A stretch of DNA of 60,000 bases from Symbiodinium natans (taxonomy: Eukaryota; Sar; Dinophyceae; Suessiales; Symbiodiniaceae): positions 272,501 to 332,500 of the forward strand of contig CAJNDS010002504.1 of NCBI GenBank assembly GCA_905221605.1. Direction: 5' to 3'. Both the position numbers and the translations under genes were made by a program. Positions 12,232 to 24,371 of this stretch are shown piece after piece. Below the pieces are notes generated by a model. It saw only the letters and a list, made by a program, of their open reading frames with translations, did no database searches and had not been told where the DNA came from. The stretch's first letter is position 1. The number at the start of each line of letters is the position of its first letter.

Positions 12232-13546
12232 ATGTAGTTTAGATTCGGACGGAAGTTTCGAATGAAGGGATGTGGAAGTTGCCCGAAAGAACAGCGTGAC
12301 AAGGTCCAGCTTGGTGGCAAAGGTCACGGCCTTCACCAAAGAAGTCAGGAGCCCAAGGGGGGTTCTGAGACCTTTTGTCAGGAAGCCGGTTAATTTATGA
12401 CATAGGATGGGAAATCATCCAACACAACGAAACGCTGTTCGGAGTTAGGACTGTGGTTGAAGTCTTCGCCCATGAATTACAGGTCTCTTTGCTTATTTCA
12501 ACGCCCGTCTCTTGGAGCAATTGCCACAAGAACGAACAGTCATTGCAGAAGTCGTTTTCGCAGATGGCACCTTGACGTGTAGACATGTTTGGCACACATA
12601 CAGTCACGTACACATACAATAAATCAGCATCTTTACGCGATGCAAGAAGAAACGCAGTACTCTAACATGTGTCTGACGTACGAGAAATGAGCTCACTTGA
12701 CTTAGCTCATTAAAGCAGAATTGCTCATGGAACGTTCGTACCGCGAAGGCACAAACGCACGCAAACTAGGATCCCTGCTAACGGACGTGATCAATAATCA
12801 CCGAAAAGTAGCCAACAAAATCGCTGATGACATGGCCTCGAATGTATACAACTTACGACGGCCATCAAACGGAGTGCATCCAGATGCAAAACCTTCGTGA
12901 ATCTGAATGATCCCACTCACGTGTGTCGACCGTACGTGAGCAAATTAAAAAGTGTTAGGCAAAGTCAAGCATGAGCACTTCCCTTCGACCTGGAAGAGAA
13001 AGAGAGTGCAGCCATTGGGACATATCTTGCACTGAACAAACATCCCCGAATTTTCTTCACCTAATGTGCCCTAACAGTGCGTCCGTGCAGCAGTGTCACT
13101 GTTTAGGGCATGTTAGGGCAAGCTGCCCAGCTGCGTCAGGTGTTCCCAATGTTTAAAATGGGTATTGGATTCCATGGTTCCCCGTTGCAAGAAGAACAGT
13201 TTAGCTTCACACGTTGGCAGTAGATTGTTGAACCATCTTTGTGATCCACGTTCTCGTCTCACACTGTTTTGGAGCATCTAACTCCAGGATTATGTGCTCA
13301 GACCTACGGATTGCACGGGAACAAGAGTTTGTGTGCCTTTGAAAGGTTCGTGGTGAACTGTGGGCTGGGTTTGGGATTTTTCACTGGAAAGTGGGGCCCT
13401 GGGGCCCTGGGGCCCTTCCGGCCCTCCTCAACGTTAAGCTCCCGTGAAGCTCCCGTTGCATCACGAGGCCTGGGTCTGACAGCGTGCTGCCCTCAGCGGC
13501 TTCAACAAATTTGCGTTTCAATAGTCTAGAGGGCACTCCGTTGTCT
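12232..13546. other. No assignable gene
   Basis: No coherent exon is seen. A GGGGCCCT word is repeated three times near 13392-13415. The remaining sequence has no repeats or motifs that I can name. Confidence 0.45.
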
Positions 13547-14131
13547 TCAAATCTTGTGATATCTTGTGGTGAGTAGAGGAGTAAGAGTTGAGGAACGGCT
13601 GCCGCTCCCTTGAGTTCTTAGATGGTCTTTGTATGCTCTCGTCGCTGGTTGCAGTGCCTTCCGGACTTGAGCATCATGGCAATGAGCCATGAGAGACTCC
13701 ATGGTGGCTGTGAAGGCCAAACATGGACTTAGACCTGGATGGCATCGTTGTCGATATATTTCTCGAAGCATTGGTGAGACCGCAAGGTCCAAGTCTCTTG
13801 CCTCTGTTGGCATGGCGGCGGCCGCCGCTACTGACCTGGCGGTGTCTGCAGGACTCCTGAAGAGCGCGGGCCGCAGATTCAAACTGGAAGATTCTGTAAG
13901 TAGAGAGCTCCAAAAGAAAGAGAAGAGAGTATGCCGAGCATGTAAGAGCCAAGGGGCCAAAGCCAATATGAGCGTAGTCGAACAGAAATCAGGCCAGGAG
14001 TTCGGCGTAGTGGGGATATTGTTGGGAATGCCCCGTGGGGCATGCAGAGCGCGGGGCATGCAGAGCGCGCAGCATGCAGAGCATGGGGGGGGGGGGGGGC
14101 AGAGCGGGGGGCAGAGCATGGGGGGCAGCAT
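13547..14131 (-). CDS. Ambiguous open frame (194 codons)
   Basis: The minus frame contains EARDLDLAVSPMLREIYRQR, then AFTATMESLMAHCHDAQVRK and PATRAYKDHLRTQG, which looks like globular protein. The plus strand over the same region is also open (VAVKAKHGLRPGWHR, LAVSAGLLKSAGRRFKLE). The far part of the minus frame crosses a poly-C run (14084-14099) and is not credible, so any real exon is probably limited to about 13880-13590. Product unknown. Confidence 0.3.
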   Translation of the reverse strand: MLPPMLCPPLCPPPPPCSACCALCMPRALHAPRGIPNNIPTTPNSWPDFCSTTLILALAPWLLHARHTLFSFFWSSLLTESSSLNLRPALFRSPADTARSVAAAAAMPTEARDLDLAVSPMLREIYRQRCHPGLSPCLAFTATMESLMAHCHDAQVRKALQPATRAYKDHLRTQGSGSRSSTLTPLLTTRYHKI

Positions 14132-14329
14132 CAGTGTGCAGCAAACACCTGCGGAAATGTAAAGAAGTTTTTCTAGGCTTGGCTGGCGTATGATATTTTC
14201 CTATAGGCAGCCAGTGGCGACCCGCCTGAGAGCCCTATTTGCATCGAGACGAGCTTTTCCAGTTATCTGTCTGGCAGCTCAGGCTCCTCGCTGGGCAGGA
14301 TCGGCAAGGTGCCAGAGGGTGCCAGAGGG

Positions 14330-14480
14330 TGTGTCAGTGAGTTTCGACTGCGGTGAGCATGGAAAGCCTGCGGCCAAATTGGGCAAAGCCCTAAAACCAA
14401 CCGAAGCCCTGGAATCGCCGTGATGCAGGTGGCTGTGAAGGGAATGCCTGGGCCCCTCCTGCCCCAGATCATCAAGTGAG
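14330..14480 (+). CDS. Possible short C-terminal exons
   Basis: A frame reading FDCGEHGKPAAKLGKALKPT with EALES, then after a GCAG the piece VAVKGMPGPLLPQIIK and a TGA, resembles the end of a basic protein. The pieces are short, the ends uncertain and the overlapping minus frame is also open. Confidence 0.25.
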
Positions 14481-17400
14481 GAATGCCCAACGCGCCTGGG
14501 ATTGGTCTGATTGGTCCAGCTGGTCTTGACGCAAGTCGAGAGAAAGACACGACAGACACGCCTGCACAACGCTAGTCAAAGCCAGGACCATATCCGATCA
14601 CTGCTTGTAGCATATTGTAGCCCAAAGCCGTGAAGTTTTCAGCTTGCTAAAATGGCGAGTGTCCGAGGGTCGTTTTTCCTGCAGCTTGCCTTGGAATGTG
14701 ATTCAGAATCCTTCCACACACTGCTCAGCATTTTTACTTTCCATGTGGCATTTTTCTGGGAACGGATGCCAACTTGAGCACGTTGAGCCGACCGACCCTT
14801 CATCCCAAGTTTCACATTGTAGCAGCGAAAGTACCTCCCATGGAAACAACACCTCCATGGAGGTAACGTTGTAGGTCGGCCTTAGATCAGCCTCACGCTT
14901 TCTGGAGCGTCTGGACAAATGCTCCTTGACCTCATGCGTAGAGGACGCAGGGAGCCCCGCGATGTGTAGCGCAAAACAGCCCAGCCGTGGCTGCTCATCG
15001 CAACTCGCAATCCAGATGACGTGCTGGCTGCTTTAAGACTGGAATTCAAGTCCTGCATGTCTGGACGGGAGGGCTGTGCTCCCCAGTCCGCCGTAGCTAG
15101 GACAAGCTATGCAGTGTTGCGATGTTGGAAGGCTCTTCTTTCCCAAGGCTTTCGTAGAGCATAGATTTTCTTCAGGAGCTGGACACTGGAGTCCCCTAGA
15201 AGCACAGGATCCCCTTGATGCTTCCACCATCTTCCACCACAGCACGCTGCTCTGGGCGAATTGGACGTGGTTCCTTGCATGCCTAGAGTGCTACCGGGTT
15301 TGCCAATGTCGTGCGTTCAGCAAATGCAGTTGCAAAGCCATGGGCCTCCGAGCAAGCCTGGCTATGTTGCTTGTTCCCAGCAGGGTAGTGCTTGAAATTG
15401 CTGAAGCCTATGGCAAACCGCCATACCTCACAAGATCCCGGCCCCTCATCCTTCCAGCACAGTATACCTCAAGCAAAGGAAAAATGAGGAGAGCCTGGGA
15501 GTTGGTGAATGTATCAATTTGTTGCAACTGATTATTGTTAGCTCCAGTAGCTGAAAGATCGGGGAGTACGAGGAAAGTACTTCCAGAGATTTCGAGGGGG
15601 CAGTAATCTTTGAGTCTGATCGTGTTGTAACTACAGGACTCAACGGTTAGAACGGTTCGAACGGTGAGCTACTGGTGTCGGCTCTGCGAAAAGGCTTGAC
15701 TTCGAGGGTTCAGCCCATGGCGCACCCCTGGAGCCATCGCGGAGCCTTTGCTTCGGCCACCTGCGCCGTGGAAAAGAGAGAGTTGAAACCTTCAGAGTTG
15801 AAGGTTCAGGGTTTAGGGCTTGGGGTTTAGGGTTTAGGGTTTAGACCTGACTGGGGGGGGACCTCTGGAGCCGTGACTGCTCGCCCTCCAACTCATGCTC
15901 TGAGCATGGGAGGAGATCGCCTCGGCCTTGAAGTCCAGCAGCTACCCTCCAAGCGTTGTGGCGATGTTGAGCTCTGGGCTTAGTGTTTGCTTGGGGAGAC
16001 ATGGCCACAAGTCTTCAGCTCCCTGACGTGGATGTTAGGGTCCGTTCTGTTTGTGGTTTGAGGGGAGTTCGAGTTGCAAGCGTGGCGTCCAAGGCCAGAG
16101 CTTAGCTGTGTGCTTGAGTGAGACGAAGGAGGAGAGGCACGACTTCCAGGCACGACGGAGAGCTAGGCGAAAGCAATCACGCTGCTTGCGAGACTTTTTA
16201 GTGCTGCAGCGGTCTAAGCCGAGGGGGAAAGTTCAGTCAAGTTTAGTCAAAGTTTCGAGTCACGAAGTTGGCTGAGAGCTTTGCAGATGCGTCAGACAAT
16301 GCTCGCATGAGACAAACTTTGTGGCATGCGCCTGCTGGCCTGCACGAATCACGCTTGATTCACTTGTCTACATTCTTCCCAGAATGGAAGCCGGGCCATC
16401 TCCTGTACTAATCTTTCACTGCTTGCCAGAAAGTGCTGAACCCCAAAAGGTCGTCGTAATTCTCCAAACACATGGTGTTTGGTTTGGGGCTCGTTGCAGT
16501 TTTCTGCAATAACAGTCACTCTTCTATGCAAGGGATCGCCGCAAGCAAGATCATCTGGCGCGGGAGGGCCACAAACAACAGTCGGGCTTTGAGCCGGTCG
16601 GACGGTTACTCATGGCCGCTCTGCGGCTGCGATCATTTAGGATACTTTCGGCCTGGGACGGAGAGATGACATCGGATTCACATCCCGTTCAGCTAGCTAG
16701 ACCTTAGTGGTAGTGGGGAGCCTGATCCGGAGATTCCTTCGAAGGAGCGTGCATGAGTTTTCGGGTCGTTGCTCGGTCGGCGTGTGGGCAGCGATGGAAG
16801 CGAAGTCGGTGTCGTCCGGCTCAGCTCGCGCGATTCCTGCGTTTCGGATTCTCTGTTCAATCCCATGCTAGAGTCTGCTCAAGCAGTAGATGTAGACAAA
16901 AGGTACCGCTCTTGCGCTCGCATTGGCTAGCGTTCGCTTCCTATGAGTCTTCAAGACTGGGGTCGGAGAGGTCATGCAAGTTCTGGTGACAGGCTCGCGT
17001 TGTGGCGATGGCTGGGGAGGTTCTCGCCTCTGTGCAGGCGCATCCCAGTTTGCTTTCAGCATAGTGTGAACTTTTTTTTTGCAGCGCTTGCCTTTCCACC
17101 AAAACCTTTGGAGCCACAATGCCTGGAGGCCTAGCAATGGAGGGGCGATTTTGTTTGTGTCTTTTTGTGACCCTTGGTTTTCTGGCTTCTATTTTCGCGG
17201 AGGAAATTCTTGATTTGCTCCAGGTTTTGAGAGGAAGAACCATCATTCTTTTATTCCCAGTGCGTTGGGGGAAATGGAGGTGTTCGTATAGGAATATATC
17301 GCCAGAAACTGAAGTAAACAGGAAATGATGCCGTAATTGAGCTTTTCCTCTGACATGATCTTTTGGAAATGCAAGGAAGACGGCCTAACATCGAAGCACT

Positions 17401-17510
17401 ACACACCCCAAAATATACCCCAAAACCATCCGTTCCCCAAGATCTTCTTATTGGGCAGGCTGGCCTGGAGTCGAAGATCTCAGCTGCCGAGGCAAATTGT
17501 TTAAGCCCAG
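14480..17510. other. Long region without a confident gene
   Basis: Overlapping frames near 15109-15531 (plus) and 17119-17328 (plus, hydrophobic stretch CLFVTLGFLASIFA) are open, but no exon boundaries or domains support them. The one clear element is the TTTAGGG-like tract near 15.8 kb. Confidence 0.4.
15801..15846 (+). repeat. Interstitial telomere-like TTTAGGG tract
   Basis: GGTTTAGGG units occur about four times with degenerate copies around them (GGTTCAGGG, GGCTTGGGG). TTTAGGG is the plant-type telomere repeat also reported in dinoflagellates. Here it is short and internal. Confidence 0.8.
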
Positions 17511-20500
17511 GTGTGCCCTGACCATTGCATTGCATTGCATGCCCGTGTTGCAGTTTCTTTGGCTTTGGAGGAGAAGCTTGCATCCGCAGATTCGGAGAAG
17601 ACGAAACGGGAGGCAGTCGACACAATCGAGCCTGCATCTTTGATGGAGTTGCTGGGATCAGGATGTCTTCAATGTATTTGCGTTTGAGGAAAAGATTATG
17701 TGATGCTACAGCAAGATAAGCATGCCTTGGATCTGGAACACACACTCAGAGATGGGCAGAGTTGCATACATGGTCTCATATGCGTAGACTTGACTGCGCA
17801 GGCTGCTGTCGAGGCGCGCAGGGAGAGTCTGATGCAAATTTTGACCTCTGAGCTGCGAGAGGCTGTGACGGGTTACAGTGTTGTGCGACCAGGAGACAAA
17901 GAAGGCCGCTGAGGAGAAAGTCACCCTGATGGAGACGGCCAAGAAGGATTGGCCGCCGGCACAGCAAACCAGACATACTTCCAAACAAAGGCACCATGTA
18001 AACATAAAGAACGTAGGGAACGCGGAGAATGTAGAGAATGCGGAGAATGTAGGGAGCTTTGAGAATGTAAAAGTTTGTTTCTTGGTTTTGGGCAGGAGGC
18101 CGAGGCTGCTGCCGAAGAGCTCAAGGCAGCTGCCGAGGCACGATGATTTCACTGTCGTGTTTTTGCCACAAAGTTTTCTGGGGTTTGGGTTCATTGGGTT
18201 CTCCTCTTGGACTTCCACTTCGCGGGCCGGGAGGTCCAACTTTGCATGGGCAGAAGGATGCAGCGTTCGGACTCGAGAGGGACGGCTGGACAGGTGGAGG
18301 GGGCGCGAAGGACAGGAGAGCGACAGGTGGAGGGGCATGAAGACGTGCGGGACGGGAGATCTGGAGGAAGAGAGGACGCTGCCTGGTGGTAGGGCCTAGG
18401 GGGCATTATGGCTCTTGGGGAGGTGAAACGAGGATCATGGGTACTTTCGTGTGTGTTGCTAGATTGACGAAAGAACTCTTGAATAGAGTTGAGAGTTTGG
18501 AGGAGAAGGCCTGCGAGTCGTGACGAGATTTTTGCAAGTGAAGTTGCAAAACATTATTCGCATCGTTCTTTTGGGCTTGTGGTTGACCTTGGTTGCCTGA
18601 TTCTGTTTGTCATTACGTGAAGAGGGAGCGAAATCAAAAGCTGGTGACAGGGAGAGCAACATAGCAAACATAACGATTGACTATCACGCTTGTGCACAAG
18701 CACTGCTTCGCAGGCCCTGAAAGCGGCTGAGCAGGAGCAAAAGGCACCCCAGGGTTTCGGACACGATTGGAGGGTTTGGTGGACTCTACGGACTCTACTG
18801 TCTGGCAGCTGTGGCAGCGACTTGGAATCCATTTCCCAAGCCCACACAAGCACCTCCCCAGCGAGCGCACGCCTTTCCACTTGCAGCAGAAGGGAGCTGT
18901 TCTCTCATTAGCCAGGCTGGTGACCAGAAGCTCACCCAGGCCGAGTCGAAAATGGAGAAGCTGCAGCGCCATCCTCAAAGGGTCTCTTGTGTGCCGCTGC
19001 GGCACTCCGATCTCGACAGGTCTTGTACTTTCTGAAACCTCGGCACTGAGGACGACGGTGACAACAACTTTCGTTCCTTGCAAGGCCCACCAGCAGGGAG
19101 CAGGCTCAGGTTCGGAGGTTGCGAGGCATCCCCTCGGCCTAGGAGACTGGTGGCAAAAGCGAGAACACCTCCCCGGCAAAGCCTCCTTGACAGCTCGAAT
19201 CGATCGTTCTTGTTGAGGATGGGACTGTGGATCCCTCGGCGAAGTCCAAGGCGCAATGGAGAGCTCAGCCAGGGTCGATGATTTCATGAGCTTGGTGACA
19301 GCGGAAACTTGCAGGGCATCCAGGAGATCACCAAGCTCGGTCGCGCTGAAGGCTCTGTCATGCTGCAGCTATGCTCTGCTTGCATTGAATGGCTGGCCCT
19401 TCCTTTTCGTCATGGGGCTTCCAGACGTTGCAGTCTGCTTTGGGAAGGTTTCGACACGGCTCTGCTGACATCGCTGCCGTCGGCGTTGGACAAGGAGCGA
19501 GGCAAACAGGTTCCGGTTGAGTTGGCACGAAGTGCACGCTGGAGCTCAAGCGTTCCCTTCGCAAAGCTTCGAGGAGCCGGCTGCTCGTGGCACCTTCGAC
19601 CAAGTGGTTGTAAAGCAGGCTGTTGCTGTTGGGCTGGTGATTGCAGGGTTGCATCGTCTGTTGAAGAGCCTGTTGCTCGTAGCAAAGCAGTGCCTGTGAA
19701 AGCTTTGTGCGCTGGCAGGTGGAGGATGAGCTTCAGAAGAGGCGTGCACGACTTTCACAGGACCGGAACACAGTATTGCGATTGCCCGCTGCCCGCGAGG
19801 CTCGACCAGCTCAGTGAGACACTGGCAGCAGGCTCGCGCTCAGTAGAAAATCCGATTTGTGCCCTCCTCGCCACGTGCCTCTCACGTTCCTCACCTCCGC
19901 AAAGCAAAGCCCTTTTACACAAAACATCAAAAACGCAGCCACGCATCCACTACAAATACTTTGCTTTCCGTGTCGCAGATTTCACAGAATGTCGCAGCAT
20001 GTCGCAGCTCTGGGGCATTGGCGTGATAGCGCGCCGCTGTAGGGGGTTGCGCACGCGCGACCGTAAAGCACTTGCAAGAAAGCGCACCGATGCAACTCCG
20101 GCAGCAAGACCTGCCTGACAAATTTGGGTGCTATCCCAATGACGACACCACCAAATGCGCAGCCCGTCCTGGACCTGATGACGAGCCATATCTAGCAATC
20201 ACTGATCAACACGCGCCCTCTGAGCATCAGATACGTCGCTGTGGGCCAAGTGTCCCAAGTCCACTCGTGCAACTCAAGTGTACTCAGTGTACTCTGCACC
20301 AGGCATGCGAAGCCAGCAGGGGACATGCGGTAATCAATACAAGCACGCCATAATAGGGGGGGCTGCTGAGCAAACCTGCCCAAAGAGCGCAACACCCTGC
20401 CACACCATAGTATTGCAGGGGTAACCTGATGCAGGCCCAACGTGATTGCAACGCAGAAGATTCAAGGTGGTGCCTGACAAGTCCTGAAGATCCGGAGGGT

Positions 20501-22452
20501 TTAGCAGATGTGGACACATGGCTCAACGAGACCGCCGTGCAGCTGCACAACAGCTTCTGGCGTGAAATGGGACAAGTGTAATCGAAAGCAATCGCATGCA
20601 GTCGAGTGCTTGAGCTGCTTGAGACCACCTGCTGCCGGCAGGTGCACCTGAGCGGGAGGCACGAGCACAAAAGGCCGCCTACACTACCAGTACCTGGCAT
20701 CTAAGTGTCTGCATTAGCTTGCCCCTGAAATCTTTGTTATCCTTGTTCTCTGTTCGCCAAGTTGTCGCCGCAGGTGACCACTGCGACGGCACAACTGGAG
20801 GCAGCGAAGCTCAAGGAGCCAAGCAGATGCCAATTGGTGCGATTTCTTGCTATCTGTCGCTATCTTACCATTCCTGATGACTATATACCCGCCCGGACCA
20901 AAAAACACGAATAGGGGAATAGAGATTTTTGCGGTCGGTGTAATGCCAGTTGTCTGGCGCCAGGATTCAGCTGCAAAGGATGCGGCCAAGGCCCGCCTGT
21001 GGGTTTCGCTAGTAATTCGTTCAGCATGGAGGGCAACTGCAAGTTGCAGGCCAAAAGTAGGTTTCAAGTACCGAGAGAACGGCAGTGCACCGGCAACATG
21101 ATGCCTGCGAATGTCTCCAGGCTGCAGTCGACGAGCAGAAGGCAGCAGTGGCGGCTGAGAAGTTGGCCGTGAAGTCGCTGAAGGCCCTGGTGCCAAGAGT
21201 CGGCTGGAGGGGTGCGAAGGGTCCGCAGCGACCCGTCGCCCGTGTGCACACCATTCTGCAATCTTCTGCACCATTGCATGCTATGGCATGCAAATGCGTA
21301 GCGCATGCGCCCTCCCCAACTACCCAAAGCTTTCCCAGGCCTTCGGCCCCGAGATCAAGGCCACGACTGTCGAGCTGAAAGCCACCAAGGCTCTCAAGTG
21401 GGTTGCTTTCTCGCAACAGTTGAGTAGGGGATTCCTGAACCTTTTGCTTCGTGTGTAGGAGAGCCTCGAAGAGTTCAAGACCGGAGCCTCCTGGCTTGCA
21501 CAGGGACTGCATAATTTGGAGGCTCATGAGGCTCAGTTGGGATCGGGGGCAAAGCTGGATTGGTTGTGCCGTATCACGCCTGGCAAGCGCGACGAAACAA
21601 GTGCCGTGCTTCCCCTTACAGTCTTGAAGCGGCGGCTTCGCATCAGCAATGTGGGGTGTAGTTTGGTATCCTGCAAGAAAGCTACATCCGGCGTTTGTGC
21701 GGCCAGTTAGTCTGAAAGAGTTGCATCACAAGATCGTCAGCATCGAAGAAACACATTGTTGAGTAATGACAGTCTGACAGTGACATATTCATCTTACGGT
21801 ACGACGGGTGGAGGTGGCTCTGATTTCTTGTGATTTTCGTGGCTCCGCTGAGGTCCTCCACAGCTTCACAGAGCTGGCCGAGCGGAGCAGTGTGGTTCCC
21901 GAGGCCGCGGAGGCCGCGGAGGCCACGGAGGCGGTGGAGGCTTCGGCTTTGGGCCTCACATTGCCTCCGGTTTCGGCCAGGGACTTGCTACTCATGTCTC
22001 AACACCCGCCTCTAGGCGCCGGCTGAAGTGCCTGCGGCGGCCTCATAAGGACATGGTTCTGCCAGATGTCACATGGCTATACTACACAAGCCAGCCTTGA
22101 ATGTACCGTATGAAGTATGTAGCCATTGCCACCATGTGTGATGGAGAAGCTGTGACCTGGATATGAATTAAGTTGCAAAGAATCGCCCAACTTTAGGCAG
22201 AAGACAGTCTGAGAGGAAGCCGCAGACCTTGAAGGCAAGCAGTATCATCTCTTGTATGCCAGGATGCTGGGCGGCCATTTCCGCGTGATTTGGGAACATA
22301 ATGTGCAATGGGCGTCTTCTTCTGACGTCAAATTGCGTGTGGGAACTGCCCTGTGTATCCCCGCATGCGGCAAGCGATTGCGCAGCTGGTCCTCACAGTT
22401 GCGCCGGAAGCTCCGAGCTGTTGTAGTAATGTACAAAGCAAGTTCAATATGA
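17511..22452 (+). CDS. Long coiled-coil protein, at least twelve small exons
   Basis: Consecutive exons read as charged helices: 17511-~17660 (SLALEEKLASADSEKTKREA), 17712-17760 (QDKHALDLEHTLRDGQ), 17801-~17862 (AAVEARRESLMQILTSELRE), 17893-~17990 (ETKKAAEEKVTLMETAKKD), 18096-~18143 (EAEAAAEELKAAAEAR), 18714-18743 (ALKAAEQEQK), 18916-~18967 (DQKLTQAESKMEKLQ), 19719-~19814 (VEDELQKRRARLSQDRN), 20774-~20818 (TATAQLEAAKLKE), 20964-~20998 (DSAAKDAAKARL), 21121-21189 (AAVDEQKAAVAAEKLAVKSL), 21339-~21398 (IKATTVELKATKALK) and 21460-~21560 (ESLEEFKTGASWLAQGLHNL). Nearly every one starts right after AG followed by G. A last exon, 22216-22452, ends at TGA (EAADLEGKQYHLLYARMLGG ...). Such a protein is probably a cytoskeletal or scaffold component; no family is recognised. 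Some pieces may belong to neighbouring genes. Confidence 0.6.
21808..22026 (+). CDS. Glu/Ala-rich exon candidate within the coiled-coil gene
   Basis: The open frame reads EVLHSFTELAERSSVVPEAA and then an EA-repeat segment before LPPVSARDLLLMSQ. In another plus frame the same triplet repeats read as an RGG/FGFG-type tract (RGRGGRGGHGGGGGFGFG). Either could be real; position and strand fit an internal or alternative exon of the surrounding gene. Confidence 0.35.
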   Translation: MEVALISCDFRGSAEVLHSFTELAERSSVVPEAAEAAEATEAVEASALGLTLPPVSARDLLLMSQHPPLGAG

Positions 22453-23038
22453 AGATGGTCAACAAGTAAGTGCCACCATCAAAGAAGGTTAGCGCATTCA
22501 TAACCAGGCCGGTATGCAGATCTTGGCCATGCCATATCTTGTCTTGCCTTGCAGGGATTCCAAGCAGACGTGCGTGGACTGCTACATGGTTGGGTCGTAC
22601 TGTCACATGCTCCCAGCACCCATAAGTATGTGCAACTGTCGTCATGTAGCCATGTCATGCGATCCAGCTATGCTGTTCTGCGTGGGCCGGCCACGGAGAG
22701 CATAGCAGGGCATGCGTACATGCCAATTTGTATCTTTGCCCCTGCAAGACCTTGCGGGCATGTGTACCATAGCTTGCGGGCAGAGTCCTGGCGTTTGGCA
22801 CGGCGAGCACGCCTCAACTGACTGAGGCATGGTAGGCATAGTCGCAGATAGTTAAATGCTACGGCTAATTCCTAGAACCGTCAGCGCCAGAGGCCACCCT
22901 GCTTTCGTATGAGGCACCCTTTCACCTTGCAACTTGTCTGAGCGGGAGAAGTTGTGAGGGCAAAAATAAATCGGGTTGGATTCTCTTGGCTGTGTCGTAT
23001 GCACCTTGTTCACAGTCGACGAGCTCCATGCGCCTTCA
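22453..23038. other. Weak exon candidate only
   Basis: After the TTGCAG ending at 22555 a plus frame reads GFQADVRGLLHGWVVLSHAP and continues open for about 80 codons. I see no domain or second supporting boundary. Confidence 0.25.
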
Positions 23039-23055
23039 GCTACAGAGGTCGTCGC

Positions 23056-23258
23056 TTACGCGACGACGACGTCGTCGACGACCACGACCACGACGACGAC
23101 CACCACCACCACCACCACCACCACCACCCCCACCACCACCACCAGACCTCCACGACCTCCACGACCTCCACGACCTCCACGACCTCCACGACCTCCACGA
23201 CCTCCACGACCTCCACGACCTCCACGACCTCCACGACCTCCACGACCTCCACGACCGC
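23056..23258 (+). repeat. ACG/ACC triplet tract followed by 9-bp tandem array
   Basis: CGACGACGAC and ACCACCACC triplets (23056-23143) pass directly into about twelve copies of the 9-mer CTCCACGAC (to 23258). All six frames stay open, giving poly-Thr followed by Pro-Pro-Arg, poly-His followed by Thr-Ser-Thr, or Gly-Gly-Arg on the minus strand. The coding status of this tract cannot be decided from openness. Confidence 0.93.
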
Positions 23259-23654
23259 CGAATAAGACCAAACCATCCACAAATGCGAATGAACATGCAG
23301 ATAAGAACAAATTTCAGAGACAAGCACATCACGAGGCGGCGACGCGGAGAATGCACGACAAAGCGCGGTGCTGGGCTGCATTGGGATTCGCAACCAGAAT
23401 CAATCGATCGCTTGCTCTTGCTGAGCTGCTTTCCCACAGTGCTCCGCTTGCAGGCTCCGCACGGCCACAGGCCAAGCCGCGGCGCAGCAATTCGCAGCAG
23501 GGGCTCTCGTTCACAACGGCTGCAGGAATCCGATCAGACGAGCCGAAACATATGCGTTTCTGCAATGCGACGCTGGCTCGCAAGTGCAGTCGGCGTTGCC
23601 GAGCTAAGATGTGCTACGGGTTGCTCGTGTGCGGCACTCCTTGGGCACTGAGTG

Positions 23655-23782
23655 CTATGCCATGGCTGCGCTGGCAGCCGCTCAGGCCGAAATGCGTCCT
23701 GACGAAGTGCGTGAGCTTGACGATGTGCGTCATGACTTCACCACCGAATCGCATCAGCTGTTCGTCCTGTGCCTGTAGTTCT
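23655..23782 (+). CDS. Short coding-looking fragment, product unknown
   Basis: A plus frame reads MAALAAAQAEMRPDEVRELD and DVRHDFTTESHQLFVLCL before TAG. The composition is convincingly protein-like, but it does not share a frame with the long open frame through the upstream triplet repeats. It may be the remnant of a retroelement ORF or an exon. Confidence 0.35.
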
Positions 23783-23865
23783 CGCGCACGAAGCGTGCGG
23801 CTTCGGGGCGCCAGCGGCCTCCTAGCGAGGACGACGAGCCGACAGCGAGCCGATCGGACGGGTTT

Positions 23866-24021
23866 AGGGGTTTGGGGCTGTCAGGCAAACCCAAGCCCCC
23901 CTTATCCCCCCTTCTCGGGTCTGGGTTTGGGGCTGTATTTCAAGAAAACCCAACCCCCCCCTCTCGGGGTCCAGAGGGGGGGGTTGGGTTTAGGGGTTTG
24001 GGGCTCTCAGGCAAACCCAAG
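23866..24021 (+). repeat. Direct repeats flanking a perfect 19-bp palindrome
   Basis: The arm 23946-23964 is the exact reverse complement of 23973-23991, with an 8-nt loop between them. The hairpin sits between two copies of a 25-30 nt word (GGGGTTTGGGGCTSTCAGGC followed by AAACCCAAG) near 23868 and 23993. The layout resembles a small foldback mobile element or its remnant. Confidence 0.8.
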
Positions 24022-24371
24022 TGGGCAGCGTCGAGCGGCCTCGGACCTCTGCGGCTTGCCGCCGAGGCCGGCCCACCGCCACTTGGCGGGCTTGGCGTAT
24101 TGGATGGATGCCCCCCCAGTCGGCCGCTCTCGCTTCCCGGAAGCTTCCGGGCATAGTTTGACCGCGCTGGAAGCCGGAGGTGGGTGGCACCAGTGCCCCG
24201 AATGGAGGGTGGCCCATGACGGCGCGGCATCCCAAGTGAGCCTGCACTATTAATATTATAAATAGGGCGCGCGTCTCTCTTATATTAATATTGCACGGGT
24301 CTTTGGGGGAGAGAGCGGTTAACCTTCACCATTGCCGCTCTATTACGCAGAGCGCCGCCAGTTCAACCAAT

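Noticed and set aside
22976-24253. 425-codon open frame through the triplet repeats
   Set aside because: Most of its length is simple repeat and GC-rich retro-flank sequence. The protein-like piece near 23.7 kb is in another frame, so the long frame as a whole is not credible.
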